A stretch of DNA of 39,045 nt, from NCBI GenBank assembly GCA_000438175.1, contig FR900407.1, positions 1-39,045 of the forward strand. Direction: 5' to 3'. This document shows positions 1 through 7,484 of the stretch, one piece after another (the first letter of the stretch is position 1; each line of letters begins with the position of its first letter). A program made the translations under genes and the position numbers. This stretch comes from Fusobacterium sp. CAG:439 (GTDB lineage Bacteria > Cyanobacteriota > Vampirovibrionia > Gastranaerophilales > Gastranaerophilaceae). Under the pieces are notes generated by a model. The model made no database searches. It worked only from the letters and a program-made list of their open reading frames with translations, and had not been told where the DNA came from.

Positions 1-1
1 C

Positions 2-931
2 AATTTAGATATTCACTCCGTTTTTGCCAAACCATACAATGCACGTGCAAAAGTTATAGAAAGATTTTTCTTAGATTTTCAGGAAGAATTTGAGAAACTT
101 ATGCCAAGTTATATCGGTACTTCAATTGAAAACCGTCCTGCGTGGATGAATAGAAATGAAAAATTGCACTTGCAACTTCATAATCAACAAACAAAAGGAA
201 ATATTCCGACAGTACAAGATGCTATTAAATATATTAATGCCTGGCTGGAATACAGAAATCAAAAAGCCTGTCCTAATGACCGTTCAAGGAGCATTCAAGA
301 GGTATTAAACTCTGTTCGGAAACAAGATATTAATAAATCTGCACTTGATTATTTAATGATGAAAACAGAATCAAGGACAATAAACAAGCATGGAATAACG
401 TTCCTCGGAATGCATTACAGGAGTGATGTTATTCTTGGACTTCGGGATAAGGTTTATGTCCGTTACAGTTTATTTGACCTTTCAAAGGTTCAAGTTTATT
501 CAATGAAAGGTGAATTTTTATGCGTGGCACATAGGGTTCAGAAAGTTCACCCGATGGCAAATGTTCTCGGCACAGTTAAAGATATGGAAGAATACAAGCA
601 GCAGTATCAAAGGCAGCAGAAAATTAAAAGCCGGCTTGTTAAACAAATTAAAAAGACATTCACTAAAGATGAACTTCAAGTTTTAGAAATTGAACCGGAA
701 CCTGTTTTAGAAATAGAAGAACAACCTAAGCCAAAGCGTGAACGGAAGTTAACCTCTCGTGAACGGCAGATGAACGTACCGATGTTTAATTCAAATTATG
801 AAAAATACGAGTGGTTGATGGAAAACGGCTGTACAAATCCTGAACAAAGGAAATGGCTCGCCGATTACATAAGAAGTGATGAATATATAAATATATATGG
901 AGACGAAAACGATGAAAAAAACATTTATTAA
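2..931 (+). CDS. Mu/TnsB-type DDE transposase, C-terminal part (runs off left edge)
   Basis: The reading frame is open from the window edge, so the gene begins outside. The first visible residues contain NARAKVIERFF, which fits the end of an rve/DDE catalytic core with the last catalytic Glu inside IERF. The motif RPAWMNRNEK and a beta-rich Mu-transposase C-terminal domain follow (about residues 110-180), then a charged K/E-rich tail like the region that contacts the B ATPase. 309 residues are visible. The tail overlaps the start of the next gene, an AAA ATPase, as in MuA-MuB and TnsB-TnsC pairs. It is not closely similar to the second transposase at 2814-4757, so this is a separate element rather than a duplication. 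Whether it is a Mu-like phage or a Tn7-like transposon cannot be decided because its 5' part is missing. Confidence 0.85.
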   Translation, partial: NLDIHSVFAKPYNARAKVIERFFLDFQEEFEKLMPSYIGTSIENRPAWMNRNEKLHLQLHNQQTKGNIPTVQDAIKYINAWLEYRNQKACPNDRSRSIQEVLNSVRKQDINKSALDYLMMKTESRTINKHGITFLGMHYRSDVILGLRDKVYVRYSLFDLSKVQVYSMKGEFLCVAHRVQKVHPMANVLGTVKDMEEYKQQYQRQQKIKSRLVKQIKKTFTKDELQVLEIEPEPVLEIEEQPKPKRERKLTSRERQMNVPMFNSNYEKYEWLMENGCTNPEQRKWLADYIRSDEYINIYGDENDEKNIY

Positions 932-1628
932 AACAAAAAACGTCAAGCGGTTTGTAGCTTTGATGGACGAGTTGCAAAAACTTCCGCCGAACATTCCAAA
1001 ACTGGCATTAGTTTACGGAGACCATGGGCTTGGGAAATCTCAGACAATCCAGTGGTGGGCGGATAAAAACGATTCTGTATATGTTCGGGCAACGCAAGGG
1101 ATGACGAGCAGATGGCTTTTATCTGAAATTGCGGAGGAGCTTGGAGAAGAACCTTACTGGCACACGCAGGAAACTTTTGAACTCATAGAAAATTATTTAA
1201 GGCAGAATCCTAAGATTATTATTGTTGATGAGATTGATTATTTGATTGAAAAGCATACGGTTGAAACTTTGAGGGATTTGCACGATAAAACCACCTGCCC
1301 GATAGTTTTAGTCGGAATGGGAGCGGCAGATAAAAAACTCGCAAGATATCCGCATTTAGTCGATAGGTTGTACAAAACTTTGAGATTTGAACAGTTTAAT
1401 GCTGAAGATATTAGAGAAATTATTGAAAACTTGACAGAACTCAATTTTACAGATAATGGAATAAACTACCTTGCAACAAGGACAAACCAATTCAGACAAC
1501 TGGTTAAGTTAATTAATAAAATAGAAAAACTGTCGGAAACAAACAAAATTGATGAGATAGACGAATACACATTGAAAGGACTGCTCAATGAAAGAACGAG
1601 TATTAAAGCTTTGCAGAAGGTTGGATAA
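912..1628 (+). CDS. MuB/TnsC-like AAA ATPase of the left element
   Basis: This 238-residue protein has a Walker A motif GDHGLGKS at about residues 36-43 and a Walker B motif IIIVDE at about 102-107, followed by sensor-like LVGMG. This is the layout of MuB/TnsC/IstB target-selection ATPases, which bind target DNA and activate the partner transposase. I chose the ATG at 912 because GGAGA at 899-903 lies 8 nt upstream; an in-frame ATG at 897 has no such site. It lacks the N-terminal HTH seen in the second ATPase (4747-5625), which again sets the two systems apart. It overlaps the transposase gene by 20 nt and the next gene by 41 nt, so the three form one operon. Confidence 0.88.
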   Translation: MKKTFIKTKNVKRFVALMDELQKLPPNIPKLALVYGDHGLGKSQTIQWWADKNDSVYVRATQGMTSRWLLSEIAEELGEEPYWHTQETFELIENYLRQNPKIIIVDEIDYLIEKHTVETLRDLHDKTTCPIVLVGMGAADKKLARYPHLVDRLYKTLRFEQFNAEDIREIIENLTELNFTDNGINYLATRTNQFRQLVKLINKIEKLSETNKIDEIDEYTLKGLLNERTSIKALQKVG

Positions 1629-2262
1629 ATTTACACTTGATGAAATTTCAACTATTGCTGAAGATGTTGATGAGGCTGTTTTAGAGTTACTTCTCTTGAC
1701 ATTGGTTAAAGAGGGAAAATTAACTTTAAGAAATGACCTGTATTTTTATAATAAACAGAGTTTTAATAAAAAATATTCCATATTATCTTATTATCCGGCA
1801 AAGATTTTGGATATTGTAATACGTTGTTTTTGCCTTTCAATTCCGGCATATAAAGCCAAAGACGTAATTGGTATTGCAGAAAGTTCTACGATGCAATTAT
1901 ATTATATTTTTAGGGAGTTAATTTACGAACGGCAGACAAATAAATTAAAATCACTATATGATAAATCTCCGCAGCAAGGCAGAAACAGAATTTTTTACGA
2001 TGAGGAATTTTCTTTTTATGTTTACGATAATCAGGTCTTTGTAAGTGAAAAATCATTTCAAAGCCCTGAAGAAAAAGCATTTACAAAACCTGAAATTCAA
2101 GAATTCAAAAAGGTTTACAGTTATCTGACGAGATTTACCTCTCACAATTCAAACAAAGTTGACCTGCTGCAAAAACTCGCCGAGGGAATCTGGAGGAGAA
2201 ACAAGGAATTTGAGGAACTTTATTTTGATTTAAAAGTTAATTTACTTAATATTTCTTCATAA
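1588..2262 (+). CDS. Unknown third gene of the left transposition operon
   Basis: A 224-residue protein that starts inside the ATPase gene, with AAAGGA 8 nt before the ATG, so it is translationally coupled. The first 60 residues are alpha-helical with a winged-helix-like pattern (LDEISTIAEDVDEAVLELLL). A middle segment, AKDVIGIAESSTMQLYYIF, resembles the HTH part found in front of some IS transposases, but there is no DDE motif and I do not recognise a family. It lacks the Cys/His pattern of TniQ. Its position suggests an accessory factor for transposition or its regulation; that is inference from context only. Confidence 0.7.
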   Translation: MKERVLKLCRRLDKFTLDEISTIAEDVDEAVLELLLLTLVKEGKLTLRNDLYFYNKQSFNKKYSILSYYPAKILDIVIRCFCLSIPAYKAKDVIGIAESSTMQLYYIFRELIYERQTNKLKSLYDKSPQQGRNRIFYDEEFSFYVYDNQVFVSEKSFQSPEEKAFTKPEIQEFKKVYSYLTRFTSHNSNKVDLLQKLAEGIWRRNKEFEELYFDLKVNLLNISS

Positions 2263-2605
2263 ACTTTTCCCCGATTTTTTTAATAGTCCTTATCCTTTTT
2301 GTTATCTGATTTTAAAGTAAATATAAAAAATTCGTTCATTTTTTCTGTTCCTGTTATTACTGTTTTTTATTTTCAAAAGTCGGGGAATATTCCCCGCTGT
2401 TGATTTTTCGCCTATTCCATAAATAAATAATTTTCATATAATTGAATTATAGGTTAAAGATTTCCCGGTAGAGCCAGTCATATTGCCTTATTAGGCATAT
2501 TCTGCTGTGCAAAAAATACTGGACAGTCGGCTTATAGAAAAATTTTCAAAATCTTATACAGCTTGATTATAGACAACTAACTATATCAAGAGAGGATTGA
2601 AAAAT
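2263..2605 (+). other. Gene-free junction between left element and prophage
   Basis: About 340 AT-rich bases without a credible gene. They hold a perfect 16-bp palindrome (2381-2396), a 13-bp inverted repeat with one mismatch whose arms are 2267-2279 and 2375-2387, and a foldable stretch at about 2470-2536. The prophage left end and its transposase-binding sites should lie here, as should the early promoter, but I could not fix the terminal dinucleotide or a convincing -35/-10 pair by eye. Confidence 0.5.
2381..2396. repeat. Perfect 16-bp palindrome
   Basis: CGGGGAATATTCCCCG is perfectly self-complementary. Its left arm, extended as AAAAGTCGGGGAA (2375-2387), is also complementary to TTCCCCGATTTTT at 2267-2279 with one mismatch. 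It could be a terminator stem, an operator, or a transposase/end-binding site. Neither strand carries a strong T-tract directly after it, so a plain intrinsic terminator is not the best explanation. Confidence 0.5.
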
Positions 2606-2821
2606 ATGTCAAATTGTGTTTATTGCAAAAAACAAATTTTAACTAAATTTATTTTTTCCCTTTTGGATCTTAAATCAAAAGAAATTCAGATGGCTTTGAA
2701 TATTTCCAAAAGTGTAGTAAGCCGCTATTTGACTGGGGAGAGAGGGTGTCCGGAAATTGACCTTTATATTATTGAAAAGATTTTCGGAATAAAAGTAAAG
2801 GATTACACAATTAATGAATGA
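2606..2821 (+). CDS. Small HTH DNA-binding protein (Cro/Ner-like regulator)
   Basis: 71 residues with a helix-turn-helix: KSKEIQMALNISKSVVSRYL reads as the two HTH helices, followed by TGERGCPE as in Cro/XRE proteins. The N terminus carries CVYCKK, a possible metal site. I chose the ATG at 2606, with AGAGGA at 2591-2596 nine nt upstream, rather than the TTG at 2597. It is the first gene of the early operon and overlaps the transposase start by 8 nt. In Mu this position is held by ner and the repressor, so control of the early region is the likely role, by analogy. Confidence 0.75.
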   Translation: MSNCVYCKKQILTKFIFSLLDLKSKEIQMALNISKSVVSRYLTGERGCPEIDLYIIEKIFGIKVKDYTINE

Positions 2822-4757
2822 AACCAAGCAAGTAAAATCAAATATTCCGGCTTGGATTTCAATTCAAGAAGCGTGTAATCTTTTGAATGTCAAAGAGAAG
2901 ACACTCAAAAATCGCTGCTACAAAGGTGATTTTATTTATAAAATTGAAGTAAAAGATAATATAAAACAAATTTTTATTCGTTATTCATCTTTACCTATAT
3001 CCAAAAAAATTGACAACGAATCTGATAATAAAAAATATTCTGAAGCCCCTTTATGGTCACGCATTCAGGCAGATAAATACATAGATGTTATCCAAAAAAG
3101 TCTTTGTTTGAGAGGCAGAGCCTTAAAACTGTTCATCGAAAATTGGAATAAAAATAATCCTGATAACCAAACGTCTTATTCTTCCTTAATTAGAATGAGA
3201 AATAGATACTTTGCTTGTGGAATAAATGGTTTACTATCAAGATATGGAAACAATTCAGGCAGATCAATAATAAAAGATTGCTATTTTGATTACTTCAAAA
3301 ATTTGTATTTGATGGAGGGTGCTCCCTCTTTACAAACCTGTTGGGATTTGACACTTGGCTATGCAATGAGAGAAAACGGAGTTGAAAGAGTCAATTTCCC
3401 AAGTTGTTCAACCTTTAAACGCAGGTTAAGACGTGAAGTACCAAAACAAAGTATTTATTTAGCGAGATATGGGGAATCTGCTTGGAATAGGAAATACGGC
3501 AATTACATTGATAGAGACTATTCTACTGTAATTTGCGGAGAAGCGTGGGTTTCAGATCACGCTCAAATAGACGTTGCCTGTCTGAATTCAGACGGCAGCG
3601 TTGTTTTTCCTTGGGTTACTGCTTGGAGAGATTACAAATCAGGCAAATGGCTCGGTTGGATATTGCAATCAGGAAATCCAAATTCGGATCATATTTTTCA
3701 ATCATTTTATTATGCGGTCAATGAATTTGGCTTACCTAAAGATGTCATCATAGATAACGGCAAGGACTATCGTTCGAAAGACTTTGCCGGCGGACGTCAA
3801 TTTAAAGTTGAAACCAATCAACGCAAAACAAGGTCTATGCTTGGAGAATTGAATGTCAATGTACACTTCGCTCTTCCATATAATGCACAGACAAAACCAA
3901 TTGAAAGAGATTTCTTAAAAATAAAGGAACTGCTCTCTAAACACTGTGTTGGATATCGTGGCGGCAATGTTGTTGAACGACCTGAAAAACTTGCAAAAGA
4001 GATTAAAGCAGGAAAAATCATTCCGTTTGAACAGTTTAAGGAAATATTTGACGATTTTGTGATTAATGTCTTAAACAAACGTCCGTCACAAGGTAAAAAT
4101 CTTGCGGGATTATCACCAAACCAATTATTTAATCAGGAATTTGCAGAAAAAATCAGACCATCAAAAGATGCTCTTAAATTGTTCTGCATGAGGACATCAA
4201 AAACATTCACAATTATTAGAAACGGCATTAAGGATAATGAACTCGGTATTACTTATTGGGCTGATTGGATGGTTTCAAAAACGAGATTAAAGGTTTATCT
4301 CCGTCGGGATGTTCAAAATTACAAAGAGGCTTGGGCTTTTAGAGCCGATAATAACGAATTTGTCGGCAAAGTTACTGCGGTCAAAGCTGTTGCGGCTCTT
4401 CAAGCAGACGAAATTTCAAAAGAAGCTTTCAAAGAGGCTATGGCTATTAAAAAACGCAGTTTGAAGATTGCAAAATCATATATTAAACAAACTCGTGAGA
4501 TTAGCCTTGAAGAAAAATGTGCAAATTATAAAGCCGCATACGCAAGCGTTGAAAAGCAAACCAAGCCAAAAGTTTCGTTAATCGCTAACACCAAAATGGA
4601 TAAAGTTATTCAAAAAAGTAAAGAAATGGAATCCTTTGGGAAATACGATTTATCAATGTTTTTAAACGATAGCAAGCCAGAAGAAAAACCGCTCTATTTA
4701 TACGAGACGGATAAAATTCTCGATCAAGAATTAAAAGGAGTCGCCAATGGATATTAG
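2814..4757 (+). CDS. A: Mu-type DDE transposase A
   Basis: 647 residues, close to MuA (663). An N-terminal winged-helix/HTH domain (about 14-60, ISIQEACNLLNVKEKTLKNR) is followed by helical DNA-binding domains (about 80-210). The rve catalytic core has D248 (SDHAQID), D314 (IIDNGKD) and E364 (KPIERDF), matching D269, D336 and E392 of MuA. A beta-barrel domain and a basic C-terminal tail complete the family layout. All catalytic residues are present, so the enzyme looks intact. It would cut and join prophage ends during replicative transposition with the B ATPase encoded next (11-nt overlap). The start overlaps the preceding HTH gene. Confidence 0.95.
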   Translation: MNETKQVKSNIPAWISIQEACNLLNVKEKTLKNRCYKGDFIYKIEVKDNIKQIFIRYSSLPISKKIDNESDNKKYSEAPLWSRIQADKYIDVIQKSLCLRGRALKLFIENWNKNNPDNQTSYSSLIRMRNRYFACGINGLLSRYGNNSGRSIIKDCYFDYFKNLYLMEGAPSLQTCWDLTLGYAMRENGVERVNFPSCSTFKRRLRREVPKQSIYLARYGESAWNRKYGNYIDRDYSTVICGEAWVSDHAQIDVACLNSDGSVVFPWVTAWRDYKSGKWLGWILQSGNPNSDHIFQSFYYAVNEFGLPKDVIIDNGKDYRSKDFAGGRQFKVETNQRKTRSMLGELNVNVHFALPYNAQTKPIERDFLKIKELLSKHCVGYRGGNVVERPEKLAKEIKAGKIIPFEQFKEIFDDFVINVLNKRPSQGKNLAGLSPNQLFNQEFAEKIRPSKDALKLFCMRTSKTFTIIRNGIKDNELGITYWADWMVSKTRLKVYLRRDVQNYKEAWAFRADNNEFVGKVTAVKAVAALQADEISKEAFKEAMAIKKRSLKIAKSYIKQTREISLEEKCANYKAAYASVEKQTKPKVSLIANTKMDKVIQKSKEMESFGKYDLSMFLNDSKPEEKPLYLYETDKILDQELKGVANGY

Positions 4758-5625
4758 AGCCGAATTAAAAGATTTGATGGAATCTAAAAATTACAGTATA
4801 GCATACGTTTCAACCGCTACAGGGATTGCTAAGTCTACAATCAGTATGTGGATGAACGGTAATTACAACGGCAAAAACGATAAAATTACCGATGCTATAA
4901 ATAATTTTATCCAACGTGAACACGAACGTTCCGGCAACAGCGACCTGCCTTTTGTAGATATTTCAACGGTTAAATATATCACTGAAATCGGCAGACTGTG
5001 CCATACACAGGGTAAAATCGGAGTTTGTGTCGGTAAAGCCGGACTCGGTAAAACCGTTGCCGTAAAAAGATATACCAAAGAATTTATGGACTCAATCCTT
5101 ATTGAAAGCGATTCAGGCTACACTGCAAAATCTCTTCTCAAGGAAATCCACAGACGTTTAGGACTTTCCGGTAAGGGTTCGGTTTATGATTTGATGGATG
5201 AAGTCGTCAGAAAATTAAACCAATCAGGCAGACTTTTGATTATTGATGAGGCTGAAAATCTTCCATATAGAGCCTTAGAAATTACTCGCCGTATCCACGA
5301 TAAAACAGGTGTAGGTATCCTTTTAGTGGGTAGAGGAATTCTGCTTGAAAACCTGAAAGGTTACAACAATCAGTATGACCAGCTGTATTCAAGAGTAAAA
5401 TTTACAAAAATTATAGACAAAATATTGATTCAAGACGTCATAAAAATTCTTGAGTCTATCGGTCAGAATACAAAACTTGCTGAAACGTATCTTCAGTATT
5501 CGGATGGAAACACAAGAAGATTAGAACACTTAATTTCCCACAGCATCAGCATTGCCAAATTTAACGGTAAGGCTGAGGTCGATGATGCTGTGATTAAACA
5601 AACTTCCAAATTATTAATGGCATAG
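4747..5625 (+). CDS. B: Mu-type transposition ATPase B
   Basis: 292 residues (MuB 312). The N-terminal HTH (about 15-40, IAYVSTATGIAKSTISMW) is typical of MuB proper. The AAA domain has Walker A GKAGLGKT at 96-103 and Walker B LLIIDEAE at 163-170, then LLVGRG near 195. The SD is AAAGGAG in the end of gene A, and the genes overlap by 11 nt. It would form ATP-dependent filaments on target DNA, deliver it to the transposase and protect prophage DNA from self-insertion (known for MuB). The stop is followed within two bases by a structured motif (5627-5680). Confidence 0.95.
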   Translation: MDIRAELKDLMESKNYSIAYVSTATGIAKSTISMWMNGNYNGKNDKITDAINNFIQREHERSGNSDLPFVDISTVKYITEIGRLCHTQGKIGVCVGKAGLGKTVAVKRYTKEFMDSILIESDSGYTAKSLLKEIHRRLGLSGKGSVYDLMDEVVRKLNQSGRLLIIDEAENLPYRALEITRRIHDKTGVGILLVGRGILLENLKGYNNQYDQLYSRVKFTKIIDKILIQDVIKILESIGQNTKLAETYLQYSDGNTRRLEHLISHSISIAKFNGKAEVDDAVIKQTSKLLMA

Positions 5626-5626
5626 C

Positions 5627-5680
5627 GGCTTGTGAGCAGAGGATGAAAGCGTCAGCGTATCCGTTTAATGCGAACAAGCC
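5627..5680 (+). ncRNA. Unrecognised structured RNA motif, copy 1
   Basis: GGCTTGT (5627-5633) pairs perfectly with ACAAGCC (5674-5680). Inside lie GAGCAGAG, a small hairpin closed by GGAT/ATCC, and CCGTTTAATGCGA. The same loop sequences in the same order occur at 35233-35300, where the closing pair of the stem changes from T-A to C-G. That covariation supports an RNA structure. It sits between gene B and the RBS of the small membrane protein. I do not recognise the family; a self-cleaving or mRNA-processing role is suggested only by the nearby hammerheads. A short mobile palindromic repeat is the alternative. Confidence 0.6.
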
Positions 5681-5697
5681 AAGAAGGGAGATATTAA

Positions 5698-5859
5698 ATG
5701 AACGGTAAGAAATTCCAACCCGACACTTCATTATGGTTACACATATTTTTAATAGCTCTAGCCATTTTTATTTTGGGAGTACAAATCGGAATCAAGCACG
5801 GACGTGAATTACAGCTTGAAGAAATGAGTATTAAATATGGCTACGACTTTTCAGATTAG
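5698..5859 (+). CDS. Small single-pass membrane protein
   Basis: 53 residues with one hydrophobic helix (about 14-32, LHIFLIALAIFILGVQIGI) and a short charged C-terminal tail. GGGAG lies 9 nt upstream of the ATG. The gene lies between B and gemA and overlaps gemA by 23 nt. No known family. The N-terminal side is basic (NGKK), consistent with an N-in topology. It may affect host membrane physiology early in infection; this is inference. Confidence 0.7.
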   Translation: MNGKKFQPDTSLWLHIFLIALAIFILGVQIGIKHGRELQLEEMSIKYGYDFSD

Positions 5860-6289
5860 AAAAATTCATGCATTAAAAAATGTTATTGGTATGGATGACG
5901 ATTTATATCGTGAAATGCTTATGTCTTTTGATGTTACATCATCAAAGGATTTGACATTTACTGAAGCGGCAATTTTTGTAGATATCCTTGAAGATAAAGC
6001 TGTAGCTATAAACAAATGGATTAAACAGCCGAAAAAATATGCGGATTTGAATCGCACAGAAAATATGGCATCTGATGCACAACTCAGAATGATTGAAGGT
6101 TTGTGGAGAGATGTCTGCTATTTCAATGATGATAAATTTGCGAAAAAATCCCTGCGAAAGTTTTTAAAATCAAAATTTAAGGTCGATGACATTATGTTTT
6201 TGACCAGAGCCAAAGCCTGTAAAGTTATTCAGGCAATAACGGCAATAAAAAAGAAATTAAAAGAAAAAAGTGCGGCCACACTTGAGTAG
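5837..6289 (+). CDS. gemA: GemA/gp16-like early protein (DUF1018)
   Basis: 150 residues. The N terminus, with KIHALKNVIGMDDDLYREML followed by a segment on tolerance of the T/S-rich stretch (SSKDLTFTEA), and the later phrase SDAQLRMIEGLWRDVC match the DUF1018 family of Mu-like phages (Mu GemA). In Mu, GemA modulates host gene expression and DNA topology. The ATG overlaps the membrane-protein gene, so translation is probably coupled. Position between B and Mor is the usual one. Confidence 0.85.
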   Translation: MATTFQIRKIHALKNVIGMDDDLYREMLMSFDVTSSKDLTFTEAAIFVDILEDKAVAINKWIKQPKKYADLNRTENMASDAQLRMIEGLWRDVCYFNDDKFAKKSLRKFLKSKFKVDDIMFLTRAKACKVIQAITAIKKKLKEKSAATLE

Positions 6290-6314
6290 TAGAAGAGAAA
6301 GTAAAGGAGAAAAA

Positions 6315-6638
6315 ATGATGCTAACAGCAGAAAAAACAACCGATTCAATGGGTTCAATGATGAAAAACCAATTTTTTGGAGAAGTCTCTCACAGTTCTGA
6401 TGATCCTAAAGAATGTGCAATGATGGGATTAATCAGAAATCAAAAAATTGACCTTGAAGAGCGTTTGAACGATGCAAAATTGAAGTTTGCCGATGCAAAT
6501 CTGGTTAAAGATAACTGGAGTTGTGCTAAAGAACGTGAAATTGATTGCAAGGTTCTTGAAGGACAAATCTTCATCTTATCCAAGATCGAACGAGACTTAG
6601 AAGATATGCTTACCCCTGCAAAAATGCCTCCCGACTAA
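6315..6638 (+). CDS. Unknown early protein, helical
   Basis: 107 residues starting at the ATG at 6315 behind AAAGGAG (6303-6309); the second Met at 6318 is equally possible. It is mostly helical and charged (residues about 40-100) with several Cys and Met residues. I recognise no family. It follows gemA after 25 nt and is followed after 10 nt by the first hammerhead ribozyme, so ribozyme cleavage would define the 3' end of its transcript. Confidence 0.65.
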   Translation: MMLTAEKTTDSMGSMMKNQFFGEVSHSSDDPKECAMMGLIRNQKIDLEERLNDAKLKFADANLVKDNWSCAKEREIDCKVLEGQIFILSKIERDLEDMLTPAKMPPD

Positions 6639-6648
6639 GGTTTACACG

Positions 6649-6705
6649 AGGTCGAAACGGTCGGCTGTGCTGACCGTCTTAGAGTAAGGCTCTAACTGAT
6701 GAGAC
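6649..6705 (+). ncRNA. Type II hammerhead ribozyme 1
   Basis: All hammerhead core elements are present. Stem II is GGTC (6649-6652) with GACC (6702-6705). GAAA follows at 6653-6656. Stem III is ACGGTC (6656-6661) with GACCGT (6671-6676), and the cleavage-site GTC ends at C6677. Stem I is TTAGAG (6678-6683) with CTCTAA (6689-6694) around loop TAAGG, and then CTGATGA at 6695-6701. The open helix is stem II, so this is a type II permutation. Cleavage is predicted after C6677. It lies in the leader of the gene at 6730. Confidence 0.93.
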
Positions 6706-6729
6706 CAATTAAAAGTAAAGGAGACAAAA

Positions 6730-6999
6730 ATGGGCAACACAGCACTACTAGTTTTAGAACGAAAAATTACAGAGTATCAGGTGGACATTGAGAATTTAAA
6801 AATCAAAATTGCAGATTGTGCCATTAAAGCACATAGCACCCCTCCTCAAGAAGTCAATGTTATTTTTGACAACTTACATCAAATGGCAAAGCTAATTAAT
6901 GAAGTCAAGCCAAAAGAAGTTATGCTTAGTGAATTATTTAAAACTAAATTAAAAATCGAAGATGAGCTTGAGCAAGAGTTAGAAATGGCAAAAGGCTAA
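6730..6999 (+). CDS. Unknown coiled-coil early protein between two hammerheads
   Basis: 89 residues behind AAAGGAG, rich in heptad-like K/E/L/I patterns at about 8-30 and 55-88, so probably a coiled coil. No family recognised. The unusual feature is its context: a hammerhead ribozyme ends 24 nt before it and another begins 3 nt after its stop. If both cleave, the gene is released as a single-gene RNA of about 362 nt (6678-7039) with a 5'-hydroxyl leader and its own RBS. Confidence 0.72.
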   Translation: MGNTALLVLERKITEYQVDIENLKIKIADCAIKAHSTPPQEVNVIFDNLHQMAKLINEVKPKEVMLSELFKTKLKIEDELEQELEMAKG

Positions 7000-7002
7000 A
7001 AA

Positions 7003-7067
7003 GGTCGAAACGGTCGGCTAACAGTGCAAGCTGACCGTCTTAACGTAATGCGTTAACTGATGAGACC
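7003..7067 (+). ncRNA. Type II hammerhead ribozyme 2
   Basis: Same architecture as the first copy. Stem II is GGTC (7003-7006) with GACC (7064-7067). GAAA is at 7007-7010. Stem III is ACGGTC (7010-7015) with GACCGT (7033-7038), extended by four more pairs. The cleavage-site C is 7039. Stem I is TTAACG (7040-7045) with CGTTAA (7051-7056) around TAATG, and CTGATGA is at 7057-7063. Compared with copy 1, two stem I pairs differ with both sides compensating, and the stem III loop is longer. It sits 21 nt before the Mor gene and would set the 5' end of the mor mRNA. Confidence 0.93.
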
Positions 7068-7088
7068 ATCATTAAATAAGAGGAGATT

Positions 7089-7400
7089 ATGGATTACAAG
7101 CCTTGGATGGATTTAATAAAACCTGAAGATATGCCAAACGATGACTTGAAGTTCATCGCAGAATCTGCCGGCATAAAATCCGCCTTGGCTCTTATTTTCT
7201 GCTCGCCGGGATTAACCGTAAGTATCCCGAAAAATCCGTTTCGTGAAATAAAAGAAAAATATATCATGAGCCAGTATGACGGCAGAAAATACACAGTAAA
7301 CCGCCTCGCAATCGAATGTGATTTATCTCAAAGATATATTTATAAAATTATAAAAAAAAATCTCCACAAAAAGCACAACTTGCCAAAGTCGGATAAATAG
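7089..7400 (+). CDS. mor: Mor-family middle/late transcription activator
   Basis: 103 residues behind AGAGGAG. The C-terminal half (YDGRKYTVNRLAIECDLSQR) followed by YIYKIIK is the HTH of the Mor/C family, and the length fits (Mu Mor is 129). Mor binds as a dimer upstream of a promoter with a poor -35 and recruits RNA polymerase. No second C-like activator is visible here, so this protein may serve the late promoters at 26991-27113 directly (inference). It is the last gene of the early operon and is followed by a terminator-like hairpin. Confidence 0.88.
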   Translation: MDYKPWMDLIKPEDMPNDDLKFIAESAGIKSALALIFCSPGLTVSIPKNPFREIKEKYIMSQYDGRKYTVNRLAIECDLSQRYIYKIIKKNLHKKHNLPKSDK

Positions 7401-7424
7401 TGAATCTTTAAACATCACTTCTTT

Positions 7425-7454
7425 ACTCTAGTGTTTAAACATTAGAGTTTTTCT
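7425..7454 (+). terminator. Intrinsic terminator after mor
   Basis: A 24-nt inverted repeat with 12 pairs, one of them G-T (7425-7448), is followed by a T-rich run to 7452. It would end the early operon. The stem overlaps the -35 area of the promoter at 7434-7462, so it might also act as an operator. Confidence 0.7.
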
Positions 7455-7462
7455 TGTATAAT
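7434..7462 (+). promoter_or_regulatory. Promoter for the gene at 7485
   Basis: A perfect TATAAT lies at 7457-7462. The best -35 at 17 nt spacing is the weak TTTAAA at 7434-7439, inside the palindrome. The -10 is 22 nt before the start codon, giving a short leader with GAGGGG as RBS. Confidence 0.5.
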
Positions 7463-7484
7463 TTATTTTACATGAGGGGATAAC

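Noticed and set aside
2..1628. IS21-type istA/istB pair
   Set aside because: RPAWMNRNEK and the C-terminal beta domain are Mu/TnsB-like; an IstA-like end was not seen.
2470..2536. tRNA-like fold with AGCC and GGCT ends
   Set aside because: No T-loop or anticodon-arm pattern could be formed; the pairings are nested alternatives.
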